Shown here: one piece after another, positions 4,533 through 7,258 of the stretch | Layout of the letters: each line of letters starts with the position of its first letter | Numbering within the stretch: position 1 is the first letter of the stretch | Assembly: GCA_026987995.1 (NCBI GenBank) | Contig: JALSMC010000277.1 | Location: 1 to 7,258 of the forward strand | Source of the DNA: Sulfurimonas sp. | Lineage (GTDB): Bacteria; Campylobacterota; Campylobacteria; Campylobacterales; Sulfurimonadaceae | Direction of reading: 5' to 3' | Length of the DNA stretch: 7,258 bases | Made by a program: the position numbers and the translations under genes | Notes under the pieces: model-generated | What the model saw: only the letters and a program-made list of their open reading frames with translations | Database searches by the model: none | What the model was told of the DNA's origin: nothing

Positions 4533-7081
4533 ATTATTTTAATTATAATCTCAAGTGTATTCTTAGATAGATTTTGTGTAGAAACAACACGCTTTAATTC
4601 TTTAATCATCAACTCTTTATTGTAAGAATTCATTCTACTGACTATTTTAAAAGCTCCTGCAAGACCTGAAGCCATCTGTGCATTTATCTTGTCTATCTCA
4701 ATAATTTTATCTGCCACAAAAGAGTAACCGTGTCCATCTTTTGCATGAAAATGTTTATAGTTTCTTGCAAATACACCTATGAGTGAGCGAACAAGGTTTG
4801 GTACTTTCTCATCATAAGCTGCATCATTTTGTAAGGCTTGTACTCTATCAAGAGTCCCCTCTCTATGTGAAGAAGCTAAGATAGAGAAGTACTTGTTCAT
4901 CACTAGTGTTTCTTCTTTATACTTTTCATAAAAATCAGCTAATGCTACTGTAACAAATTCAGGGTGAACATTTTCAAGTATATCTAGTGCCACAACTCTA
5001 TCACTCATGCTTGTCGACTCTTCATACTGTTTTTTTGCAAGCTCTGCGTTTGCTAAAGTCTCGTTTGCATTGAGAATACGTAATACTCTGTTTTTAAGGC
5101 TGCGTTTACCCATACTCAGACTATCTAACTCAGCATCTGTTTGATGATGCTCACTGTATAATGAAAGCAGTTCTTTTTCGTAAGTCACAGCTAAATACTT
5201 CGCAAGTTTCTCTTTAGCTTCATAGATTGGTTCAAAGTCTACCTCATCTTGTCTCTGCATCAGAGTTGAAACAGATGGTAGTTCTAAAAGCAGTGCCTTA
5301 TATGAGAGGTCTCCATCTAAATGCAGAAGATGCCCAAAAGAGTCTACAAACGCAGGGTTAATCTCCTCTCCTTGCATCATAGACTCAAGAGTTTCTATAG
5401 CAAAAGCTTGTGTCGCTTCATACTTTATAAAACTATTTGTATCGTGTTTTATTAAAAATGCGAAATCTACATGTTCTTGTTCTACTATGATAGGGGCAGT
5501 AAAATCTCTGTTTATGGAGAGAACAGGTTTCGCTTTTAAGTTTTCATACACAAAAGTTTCACTCTCTTTTGAGATGATAAGCATTTCATTGACTATTTCT
5601 TTACCTTGTGCATCAAGAAGTGCTATCTTTAAAGGATAGTAAAAAGGCTTTTGCTCACTTCCATCTACCGCATTTGGAACATTCTGAGTGAGTGTTAAAG
5701 AGTAAATGCCATCATTAAATGCTTCGCTTACTTCCAGTTTAGGTGTACCACTCTGGTGATACCAGTTCTTAAACGCAGTCAAGTCAACGCCACTTGCCTC
5801 AGACATTGCCCATAAAAAGTCATCCGTAGTCACAGCTTGCCCATCAAAACTCTCAAAGTAAAGGTCAGTTGCTTTTCGGTAGTTCTCTTCCCCTAAAAGT
5901 GTATGTATCATTCTTATAACCTCAGCACCTTTTTCATAAACTGTTGCTGTGTAAAAGTTGTTCATACTGATGTAAGATTTGGGTTGAATAGGATGTGCGG
6001 TTGGTGAAGCATCTTCTACAAACTGGCGTTCACGAAGTGCTTTTACATCTTCTATGCGTTGTACCTCTTTTGAGTTTAAGTCCGCAGAGAAACATTGGTC
6101 ACGAAAAACTGTCAGACCCTCTTTGAGTGTAAGTTGGAACCAATCTCTACAAGTTATACGATTTCCTGTCCAGTTGTGAAAGTACTCATGGGCTATAACA
6201 GACTGTATACCCATAAAGTTTGCATCTGTTGCTGTATCTGTATCGGCTAAGACATAGGCAGAGTTAAAGATATTGAGTCCCTTATTCTCCATGGCTCCCA
6301 TATTAAAACTATCTACTGCTACTATATTATATATCTCTAAGTCATACTCCCGACCATATTTTTCTTCATCCCAAAGCATAGCCTCTTTGAGGGATTGCAT
6401 CGCATGATGGCATTTAGACTCATTTCCTTTATCGCAGTAGATATTTAGTTCTACATTCTCACCCGATGCAGTTGTGTAAGCATCGCTGATGCTTCCTAAG
6501 TCCCCTGCAACTAATGCAAACAGGTAAGAGGGTTTTTTATGTGGGTCAAACCAAGTAACACTATGTCTGCCATCATCTAAGTTTAAAGTCTCTTTTTTAT
6601 TACCATTACTAAGTAGTACTGGGTACTTACTTTTATCTGCAATCACAGTAGTAGTAAAAATGCTCATAACATCTGGACGATCAAAGTATGGCATTATACG
6701 ACGAAAACCTTCTGGTTCATTCTGGGTACAAAAAATATCACCTGACTTATAAAGCCCTTCTAGTTCAGTATTATTTTGTGGATAAATTTTATTGTTTATT
6801 TTTATAGTAAAACTTGATGGAACATTGAGGATTGTTAAACTCTCATCTTCTGTAATATAGCAACTTTCATCGACCTCTAGATCATTAATATAAAGAGATA
6901 CTAACTCTAAATCAATGGCATCGAGTCTAAGGTTTTTTTCATCTATCTCATTTTTCTGCATCTGCATTATAGAAGTTACTAAAGCATATTCCTCAAACAA
7001 TTCAAATGTTAAATCTATGCTCTCAATACTAAATGCTGGTTTTGTATAGTTGTGTAGGTATATCTCTTTTATTTCACTCAT
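4526..7081 (-). CDS. pepN: Aminopeptidase N, M1 family zinc metallopeptidase
   Basis: 851 residues, close to the 870 of E. coli PepN and intact. Domain order is an N-terminal beta domain (about 1-185), a thermolysin-like catalytic domain (about 186-435), a small beta-sandwich (about 440-540) and a helical C-terminal domain. The substrate-binding NEPEGFRRI (121-129) is present. So are the exopeptidase motif GAMEN (262-266), the zinc site HEYFH (298-302) with E321 in LKEGL, and the catalytic Tyr (Y382 in VYEKGAEVIRM). It removes N-terminal amino acids from peptides in the cytoplasm, as the late step of protein turnover. There is no signal peptide. The ATG at 7081 has only a weak purine-rich site (AAAGAGAA). 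It is first of the minus-strand series pepN, SQR-like gene, small gene, but no functional link between peptidase and SQR is apparent. Confidence 0.97.
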   Translation of the reverse strand: MSEIKEIYLHNYTKPAFSIESIDLTFELFEEYALVTSIMQMQKNEIDEKNLRLDAIDLELVSLYINDLEVDESCYITEDESLTILNVPSSFTIKINNKIYPQNNTELEGLYKSGDIFCTQNEPEGFRRIMPYFDRPDVMSIFTTTVIADKSKYPVLLSNGNKKETLNLDDGRHSVTWFDPHKKPSYLFALVAGDLGSISDAYTTASGENVELNIYCDKGNESKCHHAMQSLKEAMLWDEEKYGREYDLEIYNIVAVDSFNMGAMENKGLNIFNSAYVLADTDTATDANFMGIQSVIAHEYFHNWTGNRITCRDWFQLTLKEGLTVFRDQCFSADLNSKEVQRIEDVKALRERQFVEDASPTAHPIQPKSYISMNNFYTATVYEKGAEVIRMIHTLLGEENYRKATDLYFESFDGQAVTTDDFLWAMSEASGVDLTAFKNWYHQSGTPKLEVSEAFNDGIYSLTLTQNVPNAVDGSEQKPFYYPLKIALLDAQGKEIVNEMLIISKESETFVYENLKAKPVLSINRDFTAPIIVEQEHVDFAFLIKHDTNSFIKYEATQAFAIETLESMMQGEEINPAFVDSFGHLLHLDGDLSYKALLLELPSVSTLMQRQDEVDFEPIYEAKEKLAKYLAVTYEKELLSLYSEHHQTDAELDSLSMGKRSLKNRVLRILNANETLANAELAKKQYEESTSMSDRVVALDILENVHPEFVTVALADFYEKYKEETLVMNKYFSILASSHREGTLDRVQALQNDAAYDEKVPNLVRSLIGVFARNYKHFHAKDGHGYSFVADKIIEIDKINAQMASGLAGAFKIVSRMNSYNKELMIKELKRVVSTQNLSKNTLEIIIKIIK

Positions 7082-7130
7082 TTATTCTCTTTTTATTATT
7101 TTTCGTTTTCTTTTTGTCACTTATTTAATG

Positions 7131-7140
7131 TATTATAACA
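7131..7140. promoter_or_regulatory. Divergent promoter: extended -10 for pepN overlapping a + strand -10
   Basis: On the minus strand TGTTATAAT (7132-7140) is a perfect extended -10 for pepN, giving a leader of about 45 nt. On the + strand TATTAT (7131-7136) overlaps it and would serve the tiny ORF at 7165. The heptamer is the reverse complement of the one at 1828-1834. No convincing -35 box is seen on either side. Confidence 0.5.
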
Positions 7141-7164
7141 AAATCATAAGATAAAGGAATACAG

Positions 7165-7227
7165 ATGATAAAACAAATCTTCAGAGCCACTTGCAGATTA
7201 CAAAAAACAACCTACAATTTAAGCTAA
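7165..7227 (+). CDS. Tiny ORF (20 aa) with good ribosome binding site, divergent from pepN
   Basis: AAGGA (7154-7158) lies 6 nt before an ATG, and a candidate -10 (7131-7136) is at the right distance upstream. The frame closes with TAA after 20 codons. The product is basic, beginning MIKQIFRATC, with no recognisable family. It could be a real small protein, a leader peptide for a gene beyond the window, a small RNA locus or chance. The translation signals are better than the ORF length would suggest. Confidence 0.3.
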   Translation: MIKQIFRATCRLQKTTYNLS

Positions 7228-7237
7228 ATTAAATTTT

Positions 7238-7251
7238 AAAAAAAGCCTTTC
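7238..7251. terminator. Possible left half of a bidirectional terminator cut by the window edge
   Basis: Seven A (7238-7244) followed by GCCTTTC (7245-7251) is what the left arm of a bidirectional intrinsic terminator looks like. The right arm, GAAAGGC plus a T run, would have to lie just past base 7258 and is not visible. Confidence 0.22.
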
Positions 7252-7258
7252 ATATCCC

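Noticed and set aside
7225..7258. Minus-strand coding end entering from the right edge
   Set aside because: Two of the three minus-strand frames close within the first 21 bases; the third gives only 12 residues with no recognisable motif.

Overview
The window looks like a chromosomal segment from a low-GC, sulfur-oxidising member of the Campylobacterota, of the Sulfurimonas/Sulfurovum type. This rests on the AT-rich DNA, promoters with a good -10 box but almost no -35 box, a sulfide:quinone oxidoreductase (SQR)-family flavoprotein, a SprA-related protein of the type first named in Campylobacter (CJM1_0395 family), and tightly packed small operons. The genus is inferred from gene content and was not verified. 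I see no rRNA, tRNA, CRISPR, insertion sequence or phage gene.

Left part (1-1125, + strand): the last 50 codons of an outer-membrane beta-barrel protein are followed, 6-9 bp after its stop, by a small periplasmic monohaem cytochrome c. Next is a SprA-related putative metalloprotease (HEAAH motif). It has an unusually good extended -10 promoter placed so close to the ATG that its mRNA may be leaderless.

Middle (1108-2806): a two-gene minus-strand unit encodes a YhbQ-type GIY-YIG protein and a YaiI/YqxD (DUF188) PIN-like protein, overlapping each other by 8 bp. YaiI also overlaps the SprA-related gene tail to tail by 18 bp. The pair is divergent from a cytosolic 5'-nucleotidase (cN-I family, HAD fold) that starts at TTG. 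The two divergent -10 boxes overlap on opposite strands.

Right part (2820-7081, minus strand): pepN (aminopeptidase N, M1 family), then an SQR-family flavoprotein, then a 53-codon gene with a strong ribosome binding site, 20 bp after the flavoprotein stop. The tiny gene encodes an amphipathic, basic, probably membrane-associated peptide and is the least described element here. It is a candidate partner or membrane anchor for the SQR-like enzyme. The enzyme keeps two of the three cysteines of classical SQR, but the third appears to be Ser, with another Cys eight residues on. The extreme right edge holds a divergent promoter, a 20-codon ORF with a good ribosome binding site, and what may be half of a terminator.

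Most of the window is ordinary housekeeping and energy metabolism. The points worth following are the SQR plus small-protein pair, the possible leaderless SprA-related gene, the repeated overlapping divergent -10 boxes, and the tiny unit at the right edge.
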